Assembly: GCF_004342985.1 (NCBI RefSeq)
Contig: NZ_SMBO01000001.1
Location: forward strand, 186,001 to 250,000
Length of the DNA stretch: 64,000 nucleotides
Reading direction: 5' to 3'
From: Novosphingobium sp. PhB57
GTDB lineage: Bacteria > Pseudomonadota > Alphaproteobacteria > Sphingomonadales > Sphingomonadaceae
The notes below the pieces were generated by a model. It was not told the DNA's origin. It searched no databases and saw only the letters and a program-made list of their open reading frames with translations. Position 1 is the first letter of the stretch; each line of letters opens with the position of its first letter. Shown one piece after another: positions 48,220 through 59,522 of this stretch. The position numbers were made by a program, and so were the translations under genes.

Positions 48220-48230
48220 ACGTCACCTCC

Positions 48231-51140
<2,910 letters not shown>

Positions 51141-51177
51141 GCGCGCCGTCAGCAGTTGCACCGCCGGTAAACCCGTG

Positions 51178-51216
51178 GTCCCGGACTCGATCCGGGACCG
51201 CTGGCCTATTGAGCAG
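51178..51216. repeat. REP-like palindrome downstream of uvrA
   Basis: The core TCCCGGACTCGATCCGGGA is followed by CCGCTGGCCTATTGAGCAG, matching the copy after recA over both core and flank with few differences. It marks the last core-genome-like sequence before the AT-rich SIR2 gene. Confidence 0.8.
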
Positions 51217-51392
51217 AACTGTCCGGCAGGCTCGATCTCTACTGCAGCCCCGCGAGGGGGCGCGCCGCTGTTTTTAATTAGAGCAAGCGGAGACGCGGAG
51301 GAGTGACGCAGAGCATCAAGAGAACGTAGGTGCGTGAAGACTAAAAGCCAACGAGGTGAACGCTGCGCCTTTGCTTGCTTCCGCATTGAGAA

Positions 51393-52733
51393 TCACATTT
51401 TTAATTTAAATTTCTCATTATCTCGAACTTTCTTGAGTAAAGTTACTAGCTCTTCCGAATATTTTCTCGAAATTGAGCTGTCTTTCTTTCCAACCTTAAT
51501 CGCGCAGTGATAGCGATTGTCGCTGGACTTTAGATCAATACCCGTAACGTCTTTTATTTTTTCGAGGAGTTTATTGGCTCCGTTCCAACTAGGGAACCCT
51601 AGCTTTTCTCCCACCGTTGACAAGGTGTAGGGATGTGATTTGTTGACGTCATCCGCTTGGGTAATGCCCAGTAGTGTAGGAAGCGCATCGTCCTTGTCGA
51701 CAATACCTTCCAGTGTCTGATAATTCACTTCAATGTTGCCGCTGGGGATATCACTGCGGGTAAGTTTCATTGCACGGGCCGCCAAGGCTCTTACAAGCGC
51801 AGGGTTTACATCTTTCAATTCATGACGTGCCGTGAGGGCATTGAATACGTCGAGAAGTGAATTGGTTTGAAGGGCTTTTATTCGAAATTGGCGTCCGTCT
51901 ACCGGTATCGCTATTTCGGTCTGGATTGCATCGCCGTCGATTTTTTCATCGTATATAACTTGCAGAACATTGCCGATTAATCCAGTTTCGTCAGCTACGA
52001 TCGCGCCTATATCTTGGAGAACTGTCCTGACATTGGGGTCGGTGAGGCTGTATCCAAAGATAATGACAGGGTGTTCTGCAAAATATGTAAGAAGTTTTGC
52101 GGCGAAATATTTACTTTCCTTGTCCCATTTCTTATAATCATCTTTATTAATGATGATTGTTTCTGGATTTATGACGCTTCCGTGGATGTGGTATACCTCG
52201 CCGTAAGCGTTGAGGTTGTACCGCAAAACTTGTTTTCCAATGATGGCTTCGTATCCAGGGAGCAGCGCTTCAATCATCGTATCATAGTTGGTGGTAATGA
52301 CAGCGTGCGGCCGAATGGCTTTGATAGCCTCATATTCTTCAGAATACTCCTCTCCTAGTTCATCAGGCGTAGATTCTAAGAGCATTTCAGAAAGAAGGTA
52401 TTTTAAGAATATAGATTTGCTTGGGTGCGAAAATAGGTCTTCTGGAAATTCAGATTTTCCATCTTTCCATGCCCATTCAAATATCATTTCGCTAATGTCA
52501 GAACCGATATCTATGAGATTATTATCATTTTTTTGAGATAGATACTCATATGATGTAGAGTTCGTCGGAATTTTTGCTAGCATTGCGCGTAAAACGCCCT
52601 CCCAATCGGGAGTGCCGATGTACCTGCGAGCCATGCCTGAACCCATAAAAAGAACAGGTTGGCAATCGAAATTCTCAAGTAAGCTCTCAATCGTGCTGCT
52701 AACGCTATTCTCAACAATTTCCGCTTTTGACAC
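51393..52733 (-). CDS. Solitary SIR2-like domain protein, candidate anti-phage NADase
   Basis: The product has 446 residues from GTG 52733 (preceded by GAGGGGTGAG) or 451 from ATG 52748. Numbered from the ATG, the N-terminal SIR2 fold shows LFMGSGM (G36-S-G38), the NAD-site TTNYD (N154, D156), the catalytic-type His189 in YHIHGS, and FGYSLTDPNV (232-240). The C-terminal 170 residues end in a small winged-helix-like part (YTLSTVGEKLGFPSWNGANK). No membrane segment, SLOG, TPR or STAND ATPase part is seen. SIR2 domains of this type deplete NAD+ in several defence systems (Thoeris, DSR, SIR2-pAgo). Codon use is AT-rich: sampled 60-base lines are 33-47% GC against over 70% next door, pointing to recent transfer. 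No partner gene adjoins it. Confidence 0.8.
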   Translation of the reverse strand: MSKAEIVENSVSSTIESLLENFDCQPVLFMGSGMARRYIGTPDWEGVLRAMLAKIPTNSTSYEYLSQKNDNNLIDIGSDISEMIFEWAWKDGKSEFPEDLFSHPSKSIFLKYLLSEMLLESTPDELGEEYSEEYEAIKAIRPHAVITTNYDTMIEALLPGYEAIIGKQVLRYNLNAYGEVYHIHGSVINPETIIINKDDYKKWDKESKYFAAKLLTYFAEHPVIIFGYSLTDPNVRTVLQDIGAIVADETGLIGNVLQVIYDEKIDGDAIQTEIAIPVDGRQFRIKALQTNSLLDVFNALTARHELKDVNPALVRALAARAMKLTRSDIPSGNIEVNYQTLEGIVDKDDALPTLLGITQADDVNKSHPYTLSTVGEKLGFPSWNGANKLLEKIKDVTGIDLKSSDNRYHCAIKVGKKDSSISRKYSEELVTLLKKVRDNEKFKLKM

Positions 52734-52762
52734 AAACTCACCCCTCATTGCTTGAGAATAAA

Positions 52763-52898
52763 GTGTGTAGGAATGACCTTTGGTTCAAGACTTAATTTCA
52801 ACATGTTAATAGGTGTGCCAAATTGGCTCAAATGGCGGAAAAGTTGAGTTTGAGCGGCAGTCGGAGGAAACGGTTAAGTTGACTGCTTTCCTACACAC
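52763..52898. repeat. 136-bp element with perfect 11-bp inverted ends (MITE-like or insertion-sequence remnant)
   Basis: GTGTGTAGGAA at 52763-52773 and TTCCTACACAC at 52888-52898 are exact reverse complements enclosing 114 bases. The inside carries related short words (AATTGGCTCAAATGGCGG, AAAGTTGAGTTTGAGCGG) like the multiple internal repeats of IS21-type ends. No transposase and no clear target-site duplication is visible. It separates the SIR2 gene from the HTH gene. Confidence 0.6.
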
Positions 52899-52975
52899 CC
52901 AGACATGCGATAAATGATCCGGTTCATCCCGGCGCGGCCGTGCCGGGGCTTTGGCTCCAATTCTGGGGGTGAACC

Positions 52976-54607
52976 ATGTCCGACCCATCGAACTCTTCCT
53001 ATCCCACTTCCGCCGGGCGGGGGTGGATACCGGCGTCTCGGGATATCGGGTTGCCGGGGGAGAGCTTTCCGCGCCTCCGGTGTGGGGGCGAGGGCGATCC
53101 CGGCGCTTGGGCGAATGATGACGCCCCGTTCGATGCTCTCGAGGAGCGCGCTCCAGATCGGCGGGGCGCGGCGGATACATTCGGGGAGCGCGAGGGCGAT
53201 GGCCCTCGTACTTGTCCTTTTTCTGCCGGCTCCCCTTCAAGGCACTCCGCCTCGGCGACAGGCTCCGACAACGGGTGGACGCCCGCGCGGAAGGTGCGGT
53301 TTCTCGATCATCTCTCCGAGAAGGGCGACGTGCGGGCGGCGGCGGCGCGGGTGGGGATGTCGCGGCAGTCGGCTTACGTGCTCCGGCGGCGGGACCGGGT
53401 CTTCGGGCAGGGGTGGGGGGCGGCTCTGGCGCTGGCGCGGCGGCATGTCGAGGAAGTGCTGGCGACGCGGGCGCTCGATGGCGTCGAGGAGCCGGTGTTC
53501 TATCACGGCGAGCAGGTGGCGGTGCGGCGGCGGTTCGATACGCGGCTGCTCCTGGCGCATCTGGCGCGGCTCGACCGGGCGGCGGGGGCGGATGTCTCGG
53601 GCGAGGGGGTGGAGGATCTCGCCGGGCGGTTCGACGAGGTGCTGGCGCTGCTGGCGGGCGAGGCTCCGGAGGCGGACATGGTCTGCTCGGCCGATGCGGG
53701 TTCGCGGGCTCTGGCGGCGACGCGGCCGGCGTCGCGGCCCGATCCGGTCCTGCCGGTGGCGCGCGCGGTCTATGTCGATCGCATGGCCGAGCCTTATGCC
53801 GAGGCGGCTTACGAGGCGTGGCTGGGCGCGGTGGCGGCGGGCGAGGCCGGGCCGGAGGACGAGCCGGACGAGGGTTTGGCCGTCTGGCGGTCGCTGGCGG
53901 GGGCGGCGTGGGATGTCTGGCAGGACCGGGCTTTCGCGGCGGTCGATGCGGTGTGCGGCGTCTCGGGCGGCGAGGGCGCAGATGGCGAGCGCGACGGCGA
54001 GAGCGGGGGCGGGCAGGAGGGGCCGCTTGAGTTCAAGTCGCTGGATGGACGGCCGGGGGAAGGGGCCGGGGGCCAGGGCCGGGGGTGCGTTTTCGGTCTC
54101 TGGACCGTGTCAACCGTGTCAACCTCGGGCCGATACGGGGGGCCTGGGTGCGGGGCGGCGAAGAATGTTCGGCTGGTCCGGGAACCCGGCAGGCGGTACG
54201 ATGTTATTGTGAGTGAAGGCCGGCGCGGTGCTTCCCCACCCCCTCCGTTACCGCGTCGGCCTACCCTTTTTCAGAGCGCCTGCGCTTCTTCGGAGCATTG
54301 GCTGGCGATACGGGCCGGGCGGGATCAGTCGTTGTCGGAGCCGTCGGAAAGAACGGCCAGCTCGACTTTGCCGGAACCCATGCGCGCGATGCCGATTTCC
54401 TTGGCGGCGGCCTCGGAGAGGTCGATCACGCGGTTGGAATGGAACGGGCCGCGGTCGTTGATGCGGACCATCACGGAGTCGCCGGTCATGGCGTTAGTGA
54501 CGCGCAGCATAGTGCCGAAGGGCAGCGAGGGGTGTGCGGCGGTCAGTTCGTCCGGGTTGAAGCGCTCGCCGCTGGCGGTGCGGGCTCCCCGAAGCGAGTG
54601 GCCGTAG
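52976..54607 (+). CDS. GC-rich HTH-containing hypothetical protein, terminase-small-subunit-like region
   Basis: The frame gives 543 residues but only the centre looks protein-like. Residues about 97-215 read GWTPARKVRFLDHLSEKGDV, RAAAARVGMSRQSAYVLRRR, WGAALALARRHVEEVLATRA, then DTRLLLAHLARLDR. A helix-turn-helix with MSRQSAY is clear; similar proteins in sphingomonads are uncharacterised and resemble small terminase subunits. The first 95 residues are low in complexity. Past about residue 370 the frame runs through Gly-rich sequence and then antisense through the RlpA gene (54325-54870), so the true end may be earlier or the gene damaged. The start ATG follows GGGGGTG; a later start is possible. 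Confidence 0.45.
   Translation: MSDPSNSSYPTSAGRGWIPASRDIGLPGESFPRLRCGGEGDPGAWANDDAPFDALEERAPDRRGAADTFGEREGDGPRTCPFSAGSPSRHSASATGSDNGWTPARKVRFLDHLSEKGDVRAAAARVGMSRQSAYVLRRRDRVFGQGWGAALALARRHVEEVLATRALDGVEEPVFYHGEQVAVRRRFDTRLLLAHLARLDRAAGADVSGEGVEDLAGRFDEVLALLAGEAPEADMVCSADAGSRALAATRPASRPDPVLPVARAVYVDRMAEPYAEAAYEAWLGAVAAGEAGPEDEPDEGLAVWRSLAGAAWDVWQDRAFAAVDAVCGVSGGEGADGERDGESGGGQEGPLEFKSLDGRPGEGAGGQGRGCVFGLWTVSTVSTSGRYGGPGCGAAKNVRLVREPGRRYDVIVSEGRRGASPPPPLPRRPTLFQSACASSEHWLAIRAGRDQSLSEPSERTASSTLPEPMRAMPISLAAASERSITRLEWNGPRSLMRTITESPVMALVTRSIVPKGSEGCAAVSSSGLKRSPLAVRAPRSEWP
54104..54125 (+). repeat. Double CCGTGTCAA repeat, shared with 58431-58452
   Basis: ACCGTGTCAACCGTGTCAAC is two tandem copies of CCGTGTCAA. 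The inverse of the same word pair (ACCGTGTAAACCGTGTCAAC on the minus strand) occurs at the 5' end of the SDR gene near 58431-58452 with one mismatch. Function unknown. Confidence 0.6.
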
Positions 54608-54870
54608 AAGCTGGCGGTGCCGCCGCGAATATCCTCGAATTCCTGCGTATCCTGCTCAAGCGACTGCGGAAGCGCGGCAACCGGAGCGGGCATGGCGGGG
54701 GCGGGGATGACGGCGGCAGAAGCCGGGGCCTCGGCCACCTTTGCGGGCGCCAGCTTCGACTCGGCAACCGCCGAGGAGGCCGGAGCTACCAGCATGGCAG
54801 CGGTGGCAAGAGCAAAGCCGATCCGAGCAATTCGGTGGGCTTTATGCGGTTGGTTGTGCTTCCCCGTCAT
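54325..54870 (-). CDS. RlpA-family double-psi beta-barrel protein (exported)
   Basis: From ATG 54870 this is 181 residues with a signal peptide (IGFALATAAMLVAPASSAVA) but no lipobox Cys. A Pro/Ala linker follows, then the RlpA barrel: TASFYGHSLRGARTASGERF, AAHPSLPFGTMLRVTNAMTG, VRINDRGPFHSNRVIDLSEA, AAKEIGI. It would act on peptidoglycan in the periplasm. It is distinct from the lipoprotein RlpA near 41 kb. Its 3' half is overlapped in antisense by the open frame of the HTH gene. An upstream ATG at 54912 is possible but lies in the argG terminator. Confidence 0.87.
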   Translation of the reverse strand: MTGKHNQPHKAHRIARIGFALATAAMLVAPASSAVAESKLAPAKVAEAPASAAVIPAPAMPAPVAALPQSLEQDTQEFEDIRGGTASFYGHSLRGARTASGERFNPDELTAAHPSLPFGTMLRVTNAMTGDSVMVRINDRGPFHSNRVIDLSEAAAKEIGIARMGSGKVELAVLSDGSDND

Positions 54871-54914
54871 GCGGAGGAGTCCTACAGGCAGTTCGTCGCC
54901 AAGGGGACCCATGC

Positions 54915-54948
54915 AAAAGCGGCCCGTCGCTCTTTCGCAACGGGCCGC
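54915..54948 (-). terminator. Intrinsic terminator of argG
   Basis: GCGGCCCGT (54919-54927) pairs perfectly with ACGGGCCGC (54940-54948) and on the minus strand runs into TTTTGC. It lies 50 bases past the argG stop and just before the RlpA-family gene. Confidence 0.8.
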
Positions 54949-54997
54949 CCTATGTCGTTAACGCATTGAAAGGATTCGGAAGGCCGAATCCCAGGTC

Positions 54998-56218
54998 TTA
55001 CCTGGGGTCGCGCTGGGCCAGGAGACGGAGTCGCAGGGCGTTCAGCTTGATGAAGCCGGCGGCGTCCTTCTGGTCGTAGGCACCGGCATCGTCCTCGAAC
55101 GTGACGTGGCGTTCGGAGTAGAGCGAGTCCGGCGACTTGCGGCCGACGACCGAGGCATTGCCCTTGTAGAGCTTGAGGCGAACGGTGCCGTTCACGCGCA
55201 GCTGCGAGTGATCGATGGCGGCCTGAAGCATCTCGCGCTCCGGTGCGAACCAGAAGCCGTTGTAGATGAGCTCTGCATACTTCGGCATCAGCTCATCCTT
55301 GAGGTGCGCGGCGCCGCGGTCGAGCGTGATCTGTTCGATGCCGCGATGGGCGCGGGCGTAGATCTCGCCGCCCGGCGTCTCGTACATGCCGCGCGACTTC
55401 ATGCCGACGAAGCGGTTCTCGACCAGGTCGAGGCGGCCGATGCCGTGCTTGCGGCCCAGTTCGTTGAGCGCGGTGAGGAGTGAGGCGGGGCTCATCGCCA
55501 CGCCGTTGAGAGCGACGCCGTCACCCTTCTCGAAGTCGATGGTGATGTATTCCGGCGCGTCCGGCGCGTCTTCCGGGTTGACGGTGCGCGAGTAGACGTA
55601 GTCCGGGGTTTCTTCCCACGGATCTTCCAGCACTTTGCCTTCGGACGAAGTGTGGAGGAGGTTCGCGTCGGTGGAGAAGGGGCTTTCGCCGCGCTTGTCC
55701 TTGGGGACGGGGATCTGGTGCTGCTCGGCCCAGGCGATCAGGGCGGTGCGGCTGGTCAGGTCCCACTCGCGCCAGGGGGCGATGACCTTGATGTTCGGGT
55801 CGAGGGCATAGGCCGAGAGTTCGAAGCGAACCTGGTCGTTGCCCTTGCCGGTCGCACCATGCGCAACCGCGTCGGCGCCGGTCGCGTGTGCGATCTCGAT
55901 GAGGCGCTTGGAGATCAGCGGGCGAGCGATCGAGGTGCCGAGGAGATAGTCGCCTTCGTAACGGGCATTGGCGCGCATCATCGGGAATACGAAGTCGCGC
56001 ACGAATTCCTCGCGCAGGTCGTCGATGTAGATGTTTTCGTCAGGCAGGCCCATCAGCTTGGCCTTGGCGCGCGCGGGTTCGAGTTCCTCGCCTTGGCCCA
56101 GGTCGGCCGTGAAGGTCACGACTTCGCAATTGTAGGTTACCTGAAGCCACTTCAGGATGACGCTGGTGTCGAGGCCGCCGGAGTAGGCGAGGACGACCTT
56201 CTTGATGCTGTCGGACAT
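54998..56218 (-). CDS. argG: Argininosuccinate synthase
   Basis: The 406-residue protein begins [20 protein letters not shown], the ATP-pyrophosphatase P-loop. It continues with [33 protein letters not shown] and the C-terminal catalytic segments ([32 protein letters not shown]). It joins citrulline and aspartate in arginine synthesis. The start at 56218 is the family start (MSDSIKKVV); upstream codons look non-coding. It stands alone with its own terminator; argH is not nearby. Confidence 0.97.
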   Translation of the reverse strand: MSDSIKKVVLAYSGGLDTSVILKWLQVTYNCEVVTFTADLGQGEELEPARAKAKLMGLPDENIYIDDLREEFVRDFVFPMMRANARYEGDYLLGTSIARPLISKRLIEIAHATGADAVAHGATGKGNDQVRFELSAYALDPNIKVIAPWREWDLTSRTALIAWAEQHQIPVPKDKRGESPFSTDANLLHTSSEGKVLEDPWEETPDYVYSRTVNPEDAPDAPEYITIDFEKGDGVALNGVAMSPASLLTALNELGRKHGIGRLDLVENRFVGMKSRGMYETPGGEIYARAHRGIEQITLDRGAAHLKDELMPKYAELIYNGFWFAPEREMLQAAIDHSQLRVNGTVRLKLYKGNASVVGRKSPDSLYSERHVTFEDDAGAYDQKDAAGFIKLNALRLRLLAQRDPR

Positions 56219-56306
56219 GGGCGCGGGCTCCGCAGAAAGGGCAGTGGATTCGGGACGCGCGCCTATCAGCACGCGCCCCTCTGCGCAATGAAGGAAAGGC
56301 CCGGGG

Positions 56307-57554
56307 CTATCCGGCGAGCAGTGCGGTTTCGTTCGCGGCGATGTAGTCCCGCGTGAGCGGCAGGGCGAGACGGCTGCGCGAATACTGGATCTGGTAATTG
56401 CACATGCCGCCGCTTTCGAAGGCCGCGGTGGCGCCCGCCAGGTAGAAGATCCACATTCGGTAGAAGCGCTCGTCCATCAGATTGACGATGGCTTCCTTGT
56501 TGGCGACGCAGCGCTTGTACCATTCGCGCAGGGTCAGCGCGTAATGCAGGCGCAGGTTCTCGACATCGGTGGCGATCAGGCGGAACTTCTCGCTGGCTGC
56601 CACGGTCTCGCTGAGCGCGGGGATGTAGCCGCCGGGGAAGATATACTTGCGCGTGAAGGCATCGGTCGCACCCGGGCCGCCCATGCGGCCGATGGTGTGC
56701 AGCAGCATGACGCCGTCGTCGGTGAGGAGGTTGCCGACGGCCTTGAAGAACTGGCTGAACTGTGCCTGCCCGACATGCTCGAACATGCCGACCGAGACGA
56801 TCCGGTCGAACTTGGCGCCGCGTGCGGCCAGATCGCGGTAGTCGACGAGTTCGAAAGTGACCTTGTCCGCCACGCCGGCCTGTTCGGCACGTTCGCGGGC
56901 GAGGGCAAGCTGTTCCTCGCTGAGGGTAATGCCAAGTACCGAGACACCGGCGTGCTTTGCGAGGTAGATCGCCATCCCGCCCCAGCCGCAGCCGATGTCG
57001 AGCACCCGCTGGCCGGGTTCGAGCGCGAGCTTGGCGGCGATATGCGCCAGCTTCGCCGTCTGCGCCTGTTCGAGCGTAATGCCGGGCTCCGGCCAGTAGG
57101 CGCAGGAATACTGCATGTGCTCGATGTCGAGGAACAGGTTATAGAGATCGTTGCCGATGTCGTAGTGGTGAGCGATGTTCTTCTTGGCGCTCGCGGCCTT
57201 GTTGATGCCGTCAACCAGCGTGACGACTTTGCCCTTCAGCTTCTTGAACGGCGTATGTTCATGCAGTTCGCCGCCCTTGTCCCACTTCGCATTGGCACGG
57301 ATCAGTTCGACCATCTCCATGATGTCGCCCTGTTCGATGACGAGCTGGCCATCCATGAAGGCTTCCGCTGCGCCAAGGCGGGGATCGGTGAGGATGCGCC
57401 GTTCGCCCTTCGCGTCGGTGAAGCGGATGCGGACTTCGGGAAAGCCGGGGGTGGGCGTGCCGAAGCGTTTGACGCTGCCATCGGGGCGGACGACCTCCAG
57501 GACACCCTTGCGGACGCCGCGCTGGAGGAAGTGATCAAGAATTCCCATTGCCAT
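56307..57554 (-). CDS. cfa: Cyclopropane-fatty-acyl-phospholipid synthase family methyltransferase
   Basis: The 415-residue protein has an N-terminal lipid-binding part ([20 protein letters not shown]). The SAM-binding core contains [64 protein letters not shown] and GGYIPALSE. These match CFA synthases, which methylenate unsaturated acyl chains in membrane phospholipids. The close distance to argG does not imply a functional link. Starts at 57554 and 57548 are both possible and neither has a clear ribosome site. Confidence 0.88.
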   Translation of the reverse strand: MAMGILDHFLQRGVRKGVLEVVRPDGSVKRFGTPTPGFPEVRIRFTDAKGERRILTDPRLGAAEAFMDGQLVIEQGDIMEMVELIRANAKWDKGGELHEHTPFKKLKGKVVTLVDGINKAASAKKNIAHHYDIGNDLYNLFLDIEHMQYSCAYWPEPGITLEQAQTAKLAHIAAKLALEPGQRVLDIGCGWGGMAIYLAKHAGVSVLGITLSEEQLALARERAEQAGVADKVTFELVDYRDLAARGAKFDRIVSVGMFEHVGQAQFSQFFKAVGNLLTDDGVMLLHTIGRMGGPGATDAFTRKYIFPGGYIPALSETVAASEKFRLIATDVENLRLHYALTLREWYKRCVANKEAIVNLMDERFYRMWIFYLAGATAAFESGGMCNYQIQYSRSRLALPLTRDYIAANETALLAG

Positions 57555-57652
57555 CAACCATTTGTGAAGGGCGCTCAGGCCCGGTGCAAGAGGGTTTCGC
57601 GTGCGATCTGCGCAAGCGAGGACGAGTCAGGTTCACGTCCGCCAGGTGTCTT

Positions 57653-58411
57653 TCACTGGCGGGCGAGGAAGAGGACATCGCGCGGCTGCGCGAGAAGGTG
57701 CTGGCCGGAATCGACATAGAGCGTCTCGCCGCTTTCCAGCCAGCCATCCGACAGGAACAGGGCCGCGGAAGCGACGTCCTCGGCCGTGGTCTTGCGGCCG
57801 AGCAGGTTCATGCGGTGCGAGACTTCGGCTTCGGCTTCGGTCTGGTCGTGGCTGGCGAGTATGGCGCCCGGCGCCAGGCCGTAGATCCTGTCCTCGGCCA
57901 GCGGGCGCGCCATCGACAGCATCGGGATCGTGGCGGCGAGCGCGTGCTTGCTCATCGTGTAGGAGAAGAAGTCCGGGTTCGGGTTGAGCAGCTTCTGGTC
58001 GGTGACGTGGATGACCCGCCGGCCGCCGGCGGCGCGCGCGCTGGCAAGGAAGGCCTGAGCCAGCCGGGCCGGCGTTCCCGCGTTCACGCGCATGGCCTTG
58101 TCGAAGGTGGCGGGATCGAGCGCCTGCGCCGTGTCGAGGTCGAACATTCCCGCGCAATTGACCAAAACGCGCCAGTCGGGAAAGCGGCTGGCGAGGTCCC
58201 GGATCATCGCAGGACCGGCGTCCCAGTCGTCCAGTTCGCAGCTGACCACTTCGGCGGAGGGCAATTGCGCGGCGAGCGCTTCGGCCTGGGCGCGCGAGTG
58301 GCCGTAGTGGATGACGACATGCCAGCCGGCCGCTCCGAACCTGCGGGCGATCGCGGCGCCGATTCGCTTGGCGCCGCCGGTGACCAGCATGGTCGGCCGC
58401 TCGCTCAACGA
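57653..58411 (-). CDS. Short-chain dehydrogenase, FolM/PTR1-like pteridine reductase candidate
   Basis: The SDR fold starts at once with TMLVTGGAKRIGAAIARRFG. The Arg in TGGAKRIG replaces the usual second Gly of SDRs, a mark of the pteridine-reductase group (FolM, PTR1). The catalytic pair is in YTMSKHALAATIP, and IYGLAPGAILAS resembles the PG motif. The product would reduce dihydrobiopterin/dihydromonapterin or dihydrofolate with NADPH; this is inference. The start is unsettled: TTG 58411 gives LSERPTMLV, ATG 58390 begins directly at the fold, and GTG 58438 lies in the CCGTGTCAAC repeat. Confidence 0.75.
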   Translation of the reverse strand, partial: SLSERPTMLVTGGAKRIGAAIARRFGAAGWHVVIHYGHSRAQAEALAAQLPSAEVVSCELDDWDAGPAMIRDLASRFPDWRVLVNCAGMFDLDTAQALDPATFDKAMRVNAGTPARLAQAFLASARAAGGRRVIHVTDQKLLNPNPDFFSYTMSKHALAATIPMLSMARPLAEDRIYGLAPGAILASHDQTEAEAEVSHRMNLLGRKTTAEDVASAALFLSDGWLESGETLYVDSGQHLLAQPRDVLFLARQ

Positions 58412-58430
58412 AGGGCCGCCGTCGTGACAG

Positions 58431-58452
58431 GTTGACACGGTTTACACGGTTC
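58431..58452 (-). repeat. Double CCGTGT(A/C)AA repeat upstream of the SDR gene
   Basis: Read on the minus strand this is ACCGTGTAAACCGTGTCAAC, the partner of the copy at 54104-54125. The rest of the 58440-58615 gap contains a run of eight G (58514-58521) and no gene. Confidence 0.6.
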
Positions 58453-58615
58453 AGGCGAAGTTCCTGCGGCCCCCTCGACGGTCGGTCCGGTGCGGAGAAA
58501 GGCTGGACGGCAAGGGGGGGGCAGGCAGGCGATCATCGGCGTGCATAGGAGCACAGACTGGGCCTGTAGGAAAGGCTTGTGAGCGGTTCTGTACGTATCC
58601 GCTCTCCAAGACCCT

Positions 58616-59401
58616 TCAGCCCGCCAGCGAGGGAACCGGGGCGGGGGCGCGGCCGGCGGCGCGCTGCGGCGCCGCAATGCCCGTCACGGCCTGAAGGCGC
58701 AGGGCGAAATCCGCCTCGTAGAACCGGCATAGAAAGTCGAGTTGCCTTGCCGTGGGCCGTTCGCCCGTTTCGCCGCTGCGGTTCCACTCGGGCAGAGAGT
58801 CCAGTTCCTCGCGCCCCAACCGCCGACCGATTTCGCCGATCCGCTCATAGGGGATCAGTCGGTCCACCGCCGGACGGCCCCTGGCGTCGAGAAGATACCA
58901 GCTTTGGGGACGGAAGACGTGATCGACATCGAAAGGAGACCGCGCCGATGCGAGATGTTCGATGGCATCGTCGATGCTGCGGAAGCTGCCGTAGCGGCCG
59001 CGGAAGGGCTCGGAGATCGTGCGGTGGCGCGTCCCTCCCGCGCGGGCATAGCGGAAGGCGGACAGGAAGCGATCGACCGGATCGCGGACAAGCGCGAAGC
59101 TCGGCAGGGCCAGCAGATCGGGCGCGACCCTGGCGTAGTAGAGTGCGGAGCAATGCTTCATCTGGGCGCCGTAAAGGCGGTCGCAGATCGAAGTGCCGGC
59201 GTTCTTGGGAACGTGGATGAACAGGAGGCGGCTGGCGCGGATACGGTCGATCCGGCGGCGGCGTTTCCCGTCGATCCAGGGGCGTAGTCCGTGACGGCAA
59301 AGCCGTTCGGGAACGTCGCTGACCAGCTTTACGCCAAAGGTCGATGCGACGATGCGGTTGACGCCGGTGGTACCGGTAGTCCGTTCAAGCTCTGGTGCCA
59401 T
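58616..59401 (-). CDS. Sulfotransferase family protein
   Basis: The 261-residue protein has the PAPS-binding 5'-phosphosulfate loop LLFIHVPKNAGTSICDRLY (about 59-77) and the 3'-phosphate motif FALVRDPVDRFLSAFRYA (about 101-118). Both are diagnostic for the Sulfotransfer_2 group, which sulfates carbohydrates or lipids. There is no signal peptide or membrane anchor. The acceptor is unknown, though sulfated surface glycans or sphingolipids are possible. It is a single gene; no sulfate activation genes are nearby. Confidence 0.85.
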   Translation of the reverse strand: MAPELERTTGTTGVNRIVASTFGVKLVSDVPERLCRHGLRPWIDGKRRRRIDRIRASRLLFIHVPKNAGTSICDRLYGAQMKHCSALYYARVAPDLLALPSFALVRDPVDRFLSAFRYARAGGTRHRTISEPFRGRYGSFRSIDDAIEHLASARSPFDVDHVFRPQSWYLLDARGRPAVDRLIPYERIGEIGRRLGREELDSLPEWNRSGETGERPTARQLDFLCRFYEADFALRLQAVTGIAAPQRAAGRAPAPVPSLAG

Positions 59402-59522
59402 GTGGCGGGGGCTTAGGGCCTTGCCGTCGCCCTGCGATTTCGAAATATTTCAGTCGTGGCACCCGTGCGACGCGCCGTCCGGAGGGGCGGCGCGTCGTGG
59501 TTTTTCAGGGTTTAACGCCCTA

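Noticed and set aside
52976..54100. The HTH gene as part of a prophage
   Set aside because: No large terminase, portal, capsid or integrase gene is nearby; similarity to small terminases alone is not enough.
51393..54607. The SIR2 gene and the HTH gene as one two-gene defence operon
   Set aside because: They are divergent, differ strongly in composition and are separated by the inverted-repeat element.
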